Origin: Hetaerina americana
Lineage: Eukaryota > Arthropoda > Insecta > Odonata > Calopterygidae
Direction: 5' to 3'
NCBI GenBank assembly: GCA_022747635.1
Contig: JAKTNV010000075.1
Coordinates: 1,116,001-1,180,000, forward strand
DNA length: 64,000 nt
Below are positions 51,610-62,536 of the stretch, in pieces (position 1 is the first letter of the stretch; the number at the start of each line of letters is the position of its first letter). Below the pieces are notes generated by a model that was not told the DNA's origin, did no database searches, and saw nothing but the letters and a program-made list of their open reading frames with translations. A program made the position numbers and the translations under genes.

Positions 51610-52718
51610 GAATTTGCCTTTCCGGCCACGGACGCCATCCCGCTGACAGCGGACGGCTTGTGCCAGGTGCTTGCGGCCCTTTCAGTGAGCAAAAAGGACT
51701 CAATACTGGATACATTCCGACCACCGACCGCCTCAGCTCCTTCTACTGCACCCAAGGACTTGCATTCAGCCACATCCATCACGACATCCATCCCTGACAC
51801 CTGCCACTCGGCTTCCGCACCGGGCCCGGCCGAGCCCATGGAAACGAGCTCCGTACAAGAAGCGGACAATGATTCCCTCCTTGCCGGTCATTCCAATTTG
51901 AATTCAAATGCGCGACCTGTGCCTGACAATCTGTGTTAGCGTAGCGCGTCCCCTGGCATTTCAACAGAGGTTATCCCAGCAAATATTTCTTCCGAGGAGA
52001 ATTTTCAGGTGGTGTCCTCGAAGTGCTGGCGACATATTGCCGCAGGCGCTTTATCTGCGCTTCCAATTGCTCCGGTAGCGATTTCAAACCAATACACATT
52101 ACTTACAGTCAATGGTGCCCATTACCGCTAATTTACCCGATAGTCGTCCTCCAAGGCCGCAACCATGGCCGATGTCCGCTTCTGTTCCCGCTTCGAGCGG
52201 GAATAAAGGAAAAATCCTCCCTTTCCGTATCGCCGATACAAAACAATGGTCGGAGATGATCGTGCGCATCACGCGCGCTTGCCAGTTTCCCCCGATCGCC
52301 CATTCCACGAGTAATAATTACGCGGTACTAAAATGTAGCACCATTGACGATTACAATAAAGTCTCTGTAATCCTTAAGGAACTGAATGTTCCTTACGAAA
52401 CATACCAACTCCCGTGCAATCGTCGGCGGGAATTCGCGATCAAGGGCATCCTTCCGGCAATCGAGGAATCTGAAATAACGACGCACTTGCAATCTCTAGG
52501 CTTCCCGGTGATATTCGCTCGCCGCATTTTTTCAACCCGCCCGTCGGACATTGAAAGGTCCCACAAAATTAAAGAAGTCACCCGTTATCCCACTACTACT
52601 TGCCATATAGCTTGCGAAAGCTCCGTCGACACGGAAGCTTTCCTTCAAATCCAATCCCTCGCGGGCTTACGCGTCACGGTTTCTATATTCCGCAAACCCA
52701 ACGAACCGGTGCAATGCC
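51610..52718 (+). pseudogene. Gag (ORF1) of Jockey-like copy E2, 5' part
   Basis: The N-terminal region (51658-51939: LAALSVSKKDSILDTFRPP, then Ala/Ser/Pro-rich) matches that of copy D. After a stop and frame change, 52112-52718 is open with the pre-C2HC region: TIDDYNKVSVILKELNVPYE, REFAIKGILPAIEESEITT, IQSLAGLRVTVSIFRKPNE. The frame is cut by A4 just as the first zinc knuckle begins; it resumes at 58463. Confidence 0.8.
52705..52718. repeat. Target duplication of A4, left copy
   Basis: ACCGGTGCAATGCC, repeated at 58449-58462 (13 or 14 bases, since the first A could belong to the ACT tail). Confidence 0.9.
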
Positions 52719-53315
52719 CCCCCGCGGGTAGGGGGATAGAGAATACTCCCGCAGTATCCCTGCTTGTCGTAAGAGGCGACTAAAAGGGCGGGGAGAAAAC
52801 CCCGAAAACAAACCCCAAGCCAGCAAGGGATGCGTCCGGACAGTGCTGTGGATCCACTGTCTGTGAGCGGCCATACCATCTGGCCTGCGATCCGCCCAGG
52901 TGTTTGCCGTGCCTGGAGACCCGTAAGGGAGAGAAGGGGATCCTGGAGGGTGATCTTTCTGGTTCCCAGTAGGGTTTCGGATGCCCTGCATGGACCGGAG
53001 AGCGATATCCCTCTTCGGCCCCGGATTTCGCGTAAACGGGAGGCCGGGAGCTAGCCACTCCCGGTCAATCGGCTTCCGTCGCGTTTTCGCTCCGGTGGCG
53101 AGTGCCAAGGTTGTGGGGGTCTGCGTAGGGAGGTCGGAGATGTAAGGGTTTTGGTGGGCCCTTGCACCGAAGATCCACCCCGAAACAGACAACCACTCCT
53201 GGAGCGCTATATCCCTCGAGTTAGCCCTGGCGACCGCTCCGGTTTGGCGGAGTGGCGTCCCAAATGTGTGGCTCCGTGGCGGGTGGGGAGGCCGAGGGAC
53301 GAATCACTTATTATT

Positions 53316-54482
53316 ATGGAGGAAAAACCCTTTCCACCACTAAAAAGATCCCGTCCGGACACCGGCGGGGGAGAAAAGTGCATTGGCGCATGTAAGCGCT
53401 ATTTAATTATGTCGTGCATAAAGGAAGGTGAAACCTTGAAAAAGGTTTCTCCTTTCTTAATTCGCAGAGTTTTGTCACAGATTGTGCCTGGGGACCCAAA
53501 GAGCGTGAAGAAGCTCCGGGATGGTACACTTCTTATAGAGACCCTGAACGATACACAAAGCGAAAAACTGCTTGCTATGGGAATGCTCCATGACATTCCG
53601 ATTAAGGTGGAGGTGCACCGCACTCTTAACACCTGTCGGGGAGTCATCAGTCACTACGACCTCCTATACGTGGACATCGAAGAAATCAAGAGAGAAATGT
53701 TCTCTCAGGGAGTGACTGATTGTCGTCGACTCACCACAAGGCGCAACGGAGAAAACGTAAACAGCAGCTCCGTGATCTTGACGTTTGCGCGTGATAGACT
53801 ACCCGACAAGGTGTTTGTGGGCTATGAATCGGTACCAGTGAGGCCATTCATCCCAAATCCCGTGCGTTGTTTCAAATGCCAACGGTTCGGCCATGTCGCG
53901 TCGCGCTGCGAGGGTAAGGCCACCTGCCCGCGCTGTGGCAAAGACGCGCACGAGGATAAAGAGTGCTCTTCGGAACCTCTTTGTGTCAATTGCGAGGGTA
54001 CACACCCAGTGTACTCTCGTGATTGCCCGAAGATGAAAGAAGAGAGGAAAGTCATGGAGATTAAAACCCTTGAAAAAATCCCATATGCGGAAGCGAGGAG
54101 AAAATACAGGGCGCTAATCGCTCCAACTTTCTCCCGGTCCTTTGCTTCCGTTGCAACCACGCAATGTGTAAAGTGTACCATCGCCACGCAGACGGAGATA
54201 CCGAAAGAATCCCCAATTGAAAACACGCAAGTGCCTAAACCCAAAAGGGTGAAGGATGGAAAGAGTAAGGTGGACAAGGAGCCACCTACTCCTGTTGGCC
54301 CTTCAAAGAAGAGCCCACTAAAAACCACCAAGGGGAACACGCCAAAAGGGCGTGAGAATACACCTTCCCCGCCGCCTCCAGTGAAGCCAAAGAAGCCGGA
54401 GGTAATTGAAGAGGACCAGAGTATCTCTGATACTGAGGTCTTCGCAAACGAGTGGAAGAGGAAACATCGCTTCAAGCGATAA
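53316..54482 (+). CDS. ORF1 (gag-like zinc-knuckle protein) of A4
   Basis: 388 aa from ATG 53316 (MEEKPFPPLKRSRPDTGG). The frame is open upstream to 53151, but the start shared with A2 and A5 is 53316. Three knuckles follow: CFKCQRFGHVASRC, CPRCGKDAHEDKEC, CVNCEGTHPVYSRDC. The C-terminal third is Lys/Pro-rich and ends RKHRFKR. Role: binds element RNA and supports target-primed reverse transcription by ORF2. ORF2 begins 86 bases downstream, so it may be translated by reinitiation or an internal start. Confidence 0.92.
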   Translation: MEEKPFPPLKRSRPDTGGGEKCIGACKRYLIMSCIKEGETLKKVSPFLIRRVLSQIVPGDPKSVKKLRDGTLLIETLNDTQSEKLLAMGMLHDIPIKVEVHRTLNTCRGVISHYDLLYVDIEEIKREMFSQGVTDCRRLTTRRNGENVNSSSVILTFARDRLPDKVFVGYESVPVRPFIPNPVRCFKCQRFGHVASRCEGKATCPRCGKDAHEDKECSSEPLCVNCEGTHPVYSRDCPKMKEERKVMEIKTLEKIPYAEARRKYRALIAPTFSRSFASVATTQCVKCTIATQTEIPKESPIENTQVPKPKRVKDGKSKVDKEPPTPVGPSKKSPLKTTKGNTPKGRENTPSPPPPVKPKKPEVIEEDQSISDTEVFANEWKRKHRFKR

Positions 54483-54568
54483 CCTCAATAGAGTTGGTCA
54501 TCTCCCTTTTTAGTCATCTTATTTATTTATATATTTATTTATTTATTTATTTTAATTTAATACTTTAA

Positions 54569-57500
54569 ATGTGTTCCATTCTGCAGTGGAACTGCAATGG
54601 CTTTTATCGGCACAAGGAGGAGCTGGCCATTTTAATCCAAGATTTTAAACCCCCTTGTATTTGTCTCCAAGAGACCCATTTTAAGGCTGAAGATAAGGGT
54701 ATTCTGAAGGGGTTCACTGTTTTTAGAACGGATGACCTAAGTGGCCAACGAGCCCAAGGGGGAGTAGCAGTTGCGGCCCGTGAGGCCCTTTACACCTCGC
54801 GAGTCCAACTGAACTCTCCATTCCAGGCCGTCGCTGTCACGGTGCACACCCCTGAGAGGATGACGTTATGCAACGTGTATCTGCCTGAGGGTGCACCGGT
54901 GACCCGCCTGAACCTTGAAGCCCTTGTCCACCAGCTTCCTCAGCCGCTCATTTTGATGGGAGATTTTAATGCCCATGATCCTCTCTGGGGAGGTCCAGAA
55001 ACCCAAAGCAATAGGAGAGGTCGAATTTTATCCAACTTTATTGAGGATTTTAACCTGTTTTTATTAAATAGCGGCGAAAAAACCCGCTTTAACAGCTTCA
55101 ATGGGGAATTATCAGCAATAGATCTTTGTCTATGCTCGAGAAGTCTAGCCCCAAAGCTGAAAATGTCCACCCACAACGATCTCTGTGGGAGTGACCATTT
55201 TCCTCTTCTACTCGTTAAAGAAGACTCTTCGCCCACCATTTCAAAACCTCCGGAAAAGTGGCGTATTAACCGTGCGGACTGGCCACTTTTCAAGCGCACG
55301 TTTACATATAAACACGACGCAAGTTTTGACGCGTTGCACAACGTCGATAAACTAAGTTCAACGCTGTTGGCGGCAGCTACCATAAGTATCCCTCGTACGT
55401 CCGGGAACATTAACCGAGCTCCTGTCCCTTGGTGGAACGGGGAATGCGACCGGGCGATTCGGGCGAGGAAAAAAGCATTGAGTATTTTTAGAAAATATCC
55501 CACGGCAACTAATCTGGCATCGTACCGCCGTCTGAGAGCGCGAGCTCGAAGGGCCGTGAAGGAGGCCAAGAGGGCTTCCTGGATAGAATACGTCTCTACC
55601 ATCAACCATCGCACGCCACTTGGTCAGGTATGGGACAAAGTGAAGAAAATCTCCGGGTCCAAGGGCTCATTTGTCATCTCGCCATTGCTTGTTGCTGGCC
55701 GGGTGGTTAATTCACCTGCCGAAATAAGCAACATATTTGCCAGTCAGTTCGCGGCCAATAGCAGTGACGAGGGCTATGCCGCGGACTTTGCGAACCTGAA
55801 GAGGCGATGCGAGAGAGTCCCTCTCAATTTTGGTGCAGGTCCTACAAGCGAATATTACAATGAGCCTTTCACGTCCTGGGAGCTTAAATCCGCCATCGAA
55901 GACTCCCATTACACCTCGCCAGGGGCGGACGAGATCCACAACGCATTTCTCCGGAACATTCCGGAAACTGCGATTGGGGAGGTCCTAAATACCCTCAACC
56001 AACTTTGGAACGAGGGCAGTTTTCCAAATGCCTGGCGAGAGTCCATCGTGATACCAATCCCAAAACAGGGCAAGGACCAAAATGACCCGAACAACTACCG
56101 TCCCATATCTCTCACCAGCTGCCTGTGCAAGGTGATGGAACGGATGGTAAACCGACGTCTCATGTGGTGCTTGGAGAGTCGACACCTGCTCTCCGACGCT
56201 CAGTGCGGCTTTCGGCGTGGCAGGTCCACGACAGACCATCTGGTGTGCACTGAGAACTTCATCCAGGAAGCCTTTCTCCACCGTCAACACGTCATAGCAG
56301 TCTTCTTCGACCTGGAGAAGGCCTATGATAGTGTGTGGCGATGGAGAATCCTCAACACGCTCCACAAGTGGGGATTTAGAGGCAACATGGCCCTATTTAT
56401 CAGGAATTTTTTAACTAACCGCCTTTTTAAAGTAAGGACTGGGAAGCACTTATCCCGATCTTTTACACAGGAGAACGGGGTACCCCAGGGTTCAGTACTG
56501 AGCGTGACGTTATTTGCCATCGCCATCAACGACGTGGTGGAATGCATCAATGCCCCGGTGATGGCATCGCTCTATGTGGACGACCTAGCCATATTTTGCC
56601 GGTCGACACGACTGCCAAACGCTTCCAGGCAAGCCCAGGTGACTCTAAACAAACTGGGAGAGTGGTCGCGAAAGAACGGATTTCGTTTCTCCATGGAGAA
56701 AACGAAATGCGTTCACTTTCACCGTCTTCGCGGTTACCACGTTACCCCGACCCTAACCCTGTTGGGTAGGATTCTTCCATTTGTGGAGTCCGTCCGCTTT
56801 CTCGGCATGATCCTGGACCAAAAGCTGAACTGGCGGGAGCATATCCGCGTGTTACGCGAGAGGTGTCGCCAAACCCTCAACGTTTTAAAGTTTTTAACTC
56901 ACTCCACTTGGGGAGCAGACCGCACCACAATGCTTTTATTGTACAGAGGCTTGGTGCGATCCAAACTGGACTATGGTTCCATAGTGTATTCCTCAGGACG
57001 AGAGTCTTACTTGAGACCACTCACATGTGTCCACAATGCTGGGATACGGTTGGCCACCGGGGCATTTAGAACAAGCCCAGTCCCAAGCCTACTTGCAGAC
57101 GCAGGGGAGCCTCCGTTGGAAACCCGCAGGATGATTTTAATGGGCAACTATGCCTGTAAAATTTTATCAGAGACAATCCACCCTTGTTTTAACATAGTTT
57201 TTAACCAACGGTTTTTAGACTTATTTAACAGGCGGAGAAGGGCAACTAGACCCTTTGCCGTTCGTTTTAATGATTTTATTAATGAGGTAAATTTTACATT
57301 TCCTCAAATATGCCCCGTCTCCTATGCTAAGTATCCGCCTTGGTTAACACCAATGCCGGATATTAAACTCATTGCCAGTGCACGCCGCAAAGCCAAAACG
57401 ACCAATTCCGAATACCAGCAGCTCTTCAGTGCCGTCCTCAGCTCACTTTCTGACTTTGTCCCAGTCTACACCGACGGGTCAAAGTCAGAATCTGCGTGTG

Positions 57501-58270
57501 CCTATGCAGTCGTGTCCCACTACCATGGAGTCGTGAGGAAAAAACTGCACACTTCTTGCAGCATTTTTACAGCCGAGCTGTCAGCCATAAGGACGGCCCT
57601 AGGAGAAATAAAAGAAAGCAATGGCTCTTTCCTCATCTGCACCGACTCGTTGAGCGCCCTAAAATCTTTATCGGTCTTTGCACCTGTGCACCCGATAGTC
57701 CAGGAGATCCATTATACCCTGTTGTCCCTTCAGAGAAAGGGGAACAGGGTCTCCTTTATATGGACTCCTGGTCACGTCGGCATAAGAGGCAACGAAAAAG
57801 CTGACCAGGCAGCGAAGGATGCCCTTCGACAACCCGAGACCGACTCCACCTTGGTCCCAATGGAGGACGTGAAGGCCGCCTTGCGGAACTCGGTCCTGCA
57901 TCAGTGGAAGGAGACTTGGCAGTCTCTGCAAAATAATAAACTCAGGGCAATAAAACCGGTCGTTTCACCATGGTCCTCTTCCATCCGGAACATTCGGAGG
58001 GAAGAGGTCATGATTACGCGCCTGAGAATAGGACACTCTGCCCTCACTCATTCGTACCTCTTTGCGGAGGAAAAAGAACAGCCCCGCTGCAATGAGTGTT
58101 TCCAACCCCTGACGATAAAACATATCCTGACGGAATGTACAAGATACCAAAGGGCCAGAGACATGTTGAAGATAAGGGGAGACTTAAAAAATATTTTAGG
58201 GGATGACTCTGGGTCTATTAACCGAGTCCTATGTTTTTTAAGGTCAACCGGTTTAATGGGGCAGCTTTAG
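54569..58270 (+). CDS. ORF2 polyprotein of A4: AP endonuclease, RT, RNase H
   Basis: 1,233 aa, uninterrupted. Endonuclease (about 1-230): LQWNCNGFYRHKEEL, CLQETHFKAED, GDFNAHDPLWGG, GSDHFPLLL. RT (about 450-750): NNYRPISLTSCLCKVMERM, CGFRRGRSTTDHL, FFDLEKAYDSVWRW (motif A), NGVPQGSVLSVTLFAIAIND, LYVDDLAIFC (motif C). RNase H (about 965-1095): VYTDGSKSESACAYA, TAELSAIRTAL, CTDSLSALKSL, TPGHVGIRGNEKAD. It ends with a Cys/His tail, CNECFQPLTIKHILTEC. EN plus RNase H and the gag knuckles place it in the I group. It nicks target DNA and copies the RNA at the nick. Every catalytic motif is intact. Confidence 0.95.
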   Translation: MCSILQWNCNGFYRHKEELAILIQDFKPPCICLQETHFKAEDKGILKGFTVFRTDDLSGQRAQGGVAVAAREALYTSRVQLNSPFQAVAVTVHTPERMTLCNVYLPEGAPVTRLNLEALVHQLPQPLILMGDFNAHDPLWGGPETQSNRRGRILSNFIEDFNLFLLNSGEKTRFNSFNGELSAIDLCLCSRSLAPKLKMSTHNDLCGSDHFPLLLVKEDSSPTISKPPEKWRINRADWPLFKRTFTYKHDASFDALHNVDKLSSTLLAAATISIPRTSGNINRAPVPWWNGECDRAIRARKKALSIFRKYPTATNLASYRRLRARARRAVKEAKRASWIEYVSTINHRTPLGQVWDKVKKISGSKGSFVISPLLVAGRVVNSPAEISNIFASQFAANSSDEGYAADFANLKRRCERVPLNFGAGPTSEYYNEPFTSWELKSAIEDSHYTSPGADEIHNAFLRNIPETAIGEVLNTLNQLWNEGSFPNAWRESIVIPIPKQGKDQNDPNNYRPISLTSCLCKVMERMVNRRLMWCLESRHLLSDAQCGFRRGRSTTDHLVCTENFIQEAFLHRQHVIAVFFDLEKAYDSVWRWRILNTLHKWGFRGNMALFIRNFLTNRLFKVRTGKHLSRSFTQENGVPQGSVLSVTLFAIAINDVVECINAPVMASLYVDDLAIFCRSTRLPNASRQAQVTLNKLGEWSRKNGFRFSMEKTKCVHFHRLRGYHVTPTLTLLGRILPFVESVRFLGMILDQKLNWREHIRVLRERCRQTLNVLKFLTHSTWGADRTTMLLLYRGLVRSKLDYGSIVYSSGRESYLRPLTCVHNAGIRLATGAFRTSPVPSLLADAGEPPLETRRMILMGNYACKILSETIHPCFNIVFNQRFLDLFNRRRRATRPFAVRFNDFINEVNFTFPQICPVSYAKYPPWLTPMPDIKLIASARRKAKTTNSEYQQLFSAVLSSLSDFVPVYTDGSKSESACAYAVVSHYHGVVRKKLHTSCSIFTAELSAIRTALGEIKESNGSFLICTDSLSALKSLSVFAPVHPIVQEIHYTLLSLQRKGNRVSFIWTPGHVGIRGNEKADQAAKDALRQPETDSTLVPMEDVKAALRNSVLHQWKETWQSLQNNKLRAIKPVVSPWSSSIRNIRREEVMITRLRIGHSALTHSYLFAEEKEQPRCNECFQPLTIKHILTECTRYQRARDMLKIRGDLKNILGDDSGSINRVLCFLRSTGLMGQL

Positions 58271-58462
58271 CTTTGGAGCTCATAATTTTAATGCTTTTGA
58301 TTTTAACAATTATTTATTTATTTATATTTAACCGTATTTATTTATTTATTTATTATTCCTAAGTAAAAAGGAATTTTAGTTTTATATTTAATGAGTGGTG
58401 CAAAATGACCTTAGCTGTCGACGCACCCTAAAACCCAAAACTACTACTACCGGTGCAATGCC

Positions 58463-60230
58463 ATCGTTGCCAATGTATAGGACATACGAAAAACCATTGT
58501 TTCTTGCAACCTAATTGCGTTGGATGCGGTGGCAAGCAGCTGAGCAGTGAATGTACGAAGCCCCGGGAGGTCCCGGCATTATGTTTCCTATGTGGCAATG
58601 CCCATCGGGCAAATTATCACGGTGGAATGGTTGCCGCCCACTTTGGAACTGCTCTTCATATAATTACAACGGGAGAATTCCGCAGTCCTTCCTTGTTATC
58701 CACCCAGCGTCTGTATTAGCTCCTTACGAGCCGGCGCGTATTTCCTGATCCCCTTCCACTGTCAGCACCATTGACTTCAGTTTTTCCTTCAACCTCTCTT
58801 TCATCTCTCCTCCTTCCGTGGTTCACGAATTCACTTCGGACCATCTTCCCGTCCTATTCCACCTTCCTCGCCACGTGCGCCGCCTCCCCCGACCCAGTCC
58901 TTCGCTTGGAACCGCTTTCCAGATGCCCTCGCAGACGTCCTGGGGCCGATTTCTCCTCTTTCGTCCCCCTCTCCCGAGGGCCTAGACTGCCGTGCAGAGG
59001 CCGTTTTGGGAGCCTTTGTGGAAGCGAAGCACCGAATATCATCATCTGTTCCTCCTAAAACTGGGAGAAGTAACCGTCCCCTTCCTCCTCACATTCTTGC
59101 GAAGATAAAAGCCTGGAATGCCGATCGTCGTGCTTGGCAAAGGGACCGACTGCCATGGGATAAGTCCCTTTACGATCGGTTCCATGCTGACGTCAGGCGC
59201 TCCAATGCTGCTTTCTCTTCGTAAGAACGGTTGATTCATATTTCCTCTCTGTCCTTCGAGGATAACTCTCTCTGGAGAGTTTCCAAGTCCCTTCATCGCA
59301 CCCCCAAACCGACCAATCCTCCCGAGACATTAATCGACAGATTAATTTTTGATCCATCCCAAAAGGCGGATATCCAGTCGACTTTCCTGTTATGTACGAT
59401 GAACGCCGATTCTGCTCATTCTCCCGCGGACCGAAAAATCCTCAAATTCCTCGCCAAGCTTCCTTCAAACCCCCCGTCTTCCTTTTATTACGTCCGCGGA
59501 CGAAATCAAATCCATCCTTACCCACGAACTTTCAACTGCTTTGCTTGTGCGAACACATTTCGCACGTTTTCAACCTCCGTCGCTCCACGGACGCGGTATT
59601 CCTCGATATTGCCCGTGCGTTCGACATGGTATGGCATCACGGTCTCCTCTTTAAGATGAACCTTTCCGCTTTTACTCCTCTCCTATCATCCAAATCGTTT
59701 GCAGTTTTCTAGCCGACGGCTGTTTTTGTGTCTGTATGGATGATTACCTCTCCTCCGAAAACAACGGCGCTGCAGGTGTTCCGCAGGGTTCTCTTTTTAA
59801 GCCCGTTTTTATTCAATTTATTCGTAAACGATATGCCGTCCACGCCTCACACGTCCCTTGACATCTACGCAGACGACACCGCCATTGCTGCCACGTCTCG
59901 GGTACGCACGGCGAACATTCGGTGCATCAACAATATTCATAATCAACCGGAAGCTATGACGGAGGAGGGAGAACGGGAGAGGTGGAGTTTAAAGTTTAAA
60001 GAGGAGGCCTTTGTCCCAGGCACGGTCAAAGGCCCTGGCGACATCTAAAAATACAACATACATCAACATACAGCAGTTTAAACCGTGGGAAAATTTCTCG
60101 CAGAGGCAAAGGGCTTTGGTGGGTGGTGGACCCGTGCTCACGAGAGCCCATTTTCCTGGGGCATATGAGATTATTTTCCATGGCCTGCTCGAGGAGAATG
60201 AAGAGAAGGACCTTTTGAAAAACGTTTGAA
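58463..60230 (+). pseudogene. Copy E2, 3' part: gag knuckles fused to truncated, scrambled ORF2
   Basis: Gag continues with HRCQCIGHTKNHC, CVGCGGKQLSSEC and CFLCGNAHRANYHG. At about 58622 it jumps to mid-endonuclease (WNCSSYNYNGRIPQSFL), so the gag end and ORF2 start are deleted. Then come WFTNSLRT-type shifted endonuclease, the SSLSFEDNSLWRVSKSLH linker, motif A (59560-59660), the YADD block (FLFNLFVNDMP, IYADDTAIAATSR) and an inverted motif A block (59998-60110). The copy is dead. Confidence 0.78.
58785..60123 (+). repeat. Rearranged RT mosaic, inverted partner of 4288-5625
   Basis: Near-identical to the reverse complement of 4288-5625, including the abnormal join of YADD and motif A blocks. 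Sequence outside these limits is clearly less similar or unrelated. Confidence 0.75.
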
Positions 60231-62220
60231 ATATTCGACAGAGAGGGATCGGACTGCTGTTACATGACGAATGGTGGCATCTTTTCCTGGCTTCGGGGGA
60301 AATTCGGTTCCATGGAAATTAGTTCACTTAACAATTCGTTTGGCCGTATTTCATTGCAGTTTTCCACATCTTTCTTTTAATTTAATAATTTGGGCAATTT
60401 TTCGTCGTAGTTTCACATTCATTTTCTTTTGTGGGGCTATATTTAACTGGAGGTTATCCATTCTATGTATTGTGCTTTAGTTATTAGGTCAGATGATAGT
60501 ATTATAAATAGATAATTGAAAACCTCTCTTCATATTATATGGTATTTTACTCCAGGGTGATTTTTGGTCATTAATCATTGTCAGTAGTTGTTAATGCACT
60601 GTGCCATGTGTAGTTCGTACATATGTATGAGTATTTCTCCTAATAAATGTTTTCTATATTTAAGTTAGGTTTAGTATCCATTAAATATTTATCCCACAAT
60701 TAGTCATGGTCGGCTGTTATTAATATTTCTGGTTTTATTGCTTTATGGTGCTATGTAGTGAAACAGTGGCCAACAACCTTTGATTAACCGGGTGGATTCA
60801 TACAGACAGCAATGATCCAACAGGGCGTTATATTTTTAGCGAGGCCATAACTAAAAGCTTTCACTCTCCGAACTCCACATTTAGTTTGAACATTATTTTC
60901 CGTAGTATTTATAGACCAAAATAAGACCTAGCAAGCACAAAAACGAGGCATGATGACAAAGACGATATTCTTGGCCATGAAATGAAGCACCAAACAAAGA
61001 AATTTGTACTTATCTCTGCTGTATCCAACAACTTGATAAATTGAAGTTATCAAAAGAATCAAACCACATTCAGGTGGATGACGTCTCATTTCTCTTGCCT
61101 AAGAAATGCTCTGCCTTTTCCCATTTATCTGGCGTTAATAAATCCTCTTTTTATCAACAAGGAAGAGTGACTCTTTTGAAGAAATAACCAATACATTTTC
61201 ACGAACATATGTAATGAGCTCCAGACATGGCGATTGTTCTTCTATTCGCTATTATCCTTGTGCTAGTTGCCACGCCACCAGCACTTTGCATTTTGGGGTA
61301 CAAATATCTGCTACTTGTCACGCCTTAATACTTTGCATAATGGAGTGTTTATGAAACGACTTCTGTATAATAAATCCGGTGGCCCTAATAGGTGCCTTAA
61401 TATGAGCACTCGTGTGGCTAATTATTTGGGACGTCCTCTAAGTTGGTGTTCTCAATAAATTTCAGTGATTTTGGTGTCAAAGTGAAGCTTAATTTGCTAA
61501 AAGGTGAAACCCGTGGTTTAGCTATGCTATCCTGAGCCATCAAAAGTGAAAGTTAATTTGATATTAGTCCTTCAATGAAACTCCTGTGGAACGCTACATT
61601 TTTTCATTTAAAGTTAAGAATAGTATATTAAGAAATTTAAGTAAAATTGATTTTCGAAGGAATTTGAGTAATTGAACATTTCATTGGTAAATGATACCTT
61701 GGGCATATCATGGACCTGGTGCAGTTATTGTTGCTGAAGTTTTATTATGCTTGAGGATTCCTGCTTTTCAATGTCACTAGCCTCCTGTCCAGAGAGAGTT
61801 TCTCTGAATGGCAGAGAACTTGGATTCTCTTATGTAGAATTTCATTACAAACCTTGTTCAATTCATTCTATATGCACAGTTGCAAAATGGGTTGGTAACT
61901 TTTGGTTTAGAAAATGCAGATATTTGTAATTTATATTTCATCAGTGTATTTTGGTTAGTCCTTGTAATAATATTTAAGCCATTACTGATACCAAATAGTG
62001 TGTACGTTTGTTGTAGTCAGTTGCTTGCTGGGCTGGGTTTTATTCTGGATGAATGATTAACGTCACAGAAATGGAAAGATCAGTTGCCACTCAAAGTATC
62101 CTTTCATAATATCTACCAGCTTCCCAAAAACCGGCAGAGAGAATGTGCTCTCGGTGGCGTATCTCGTCTGTCACGGACAAAGTCATAATAAAAAATCTGC
62201 AATCTAAGTTTTCCAGTCAT
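60231..62220. other. Non-coding A/T-rich DNA, no gene seen
   Basis: About 2 kb with only short chance ORFs, no transposon protein remnants and no clear repeats, apart from a weak duplication of GCACTTTGCAT-like and ACTTTGCAT words near 61280-61340. It is the best candidate in the window for ordinary host intergenic or intronic sequence. Confidence 0.5.
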
Positions 62221-62224
62221 TTCA

Positions 62225-62430
62225 GTGTGCCACATGCATTCCTCTCCCCCGTCCACACTCAAACAAGTAAACCGCAACACCGCAATTCCCAGTTATCCCA
62301 CCAATACATGCCATGTCCAAGTCTTTCAAAATTGACATTACTGTGCTATAATCTGCGACATTGCTGCATGTAATTACAGCCAAGGAAGCATCTTTAAAGT
62401 GCAAAATTGGAGGAGTGGAACACACTTGTT
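62225..62430 (-). pseudogene. Jockey-like gag fragment (D family)
   Basis: Minus-strand CSTPPILHFKDASLAVITCS and ADYSTVMSILKDLDM match the pre-C2HC region of copy D's gag (CSTPPILHSTGASSAVIKCS). Only about 45 codons are alike; the reading then degrades. It is an isolated scrap. Confidence 0.65.
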
Positions 62431-62536
62431 GCGTACAATCACGCAGCGCGGCGATGCGATGTAATCTGTGCGAGTCAAAATTAAGGACTCCTACCAGTGT
62501 GCAATGTATGCAACTGAGTCACATTAGAGGACTGCT

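Larger units (their letters stand above)
52719..58448 (+). mobile_element. I-clade non-LTR retrotransposon copy A4, full length and open
   Basis: A 5.73-kb copy with a complete 5' UTR (52719-53315), open ORF1 and ORF2, a 3' UTR, the GGTGC/GCACC hairpin and ACT tail, flanked by ACCGGTGCAATGCC. It interrupts the gag of E2. It is the reference copy of family A in this window and the only one with every catalytic motif intact. Confidence 0.95.

Noticed and set aside
60231..62220. Host gene in the 2-kb non-repetitive stretch
   Set aside because: Only ORFs of about 60 codons, no splice-linked coding pattern and no recognisable protein.
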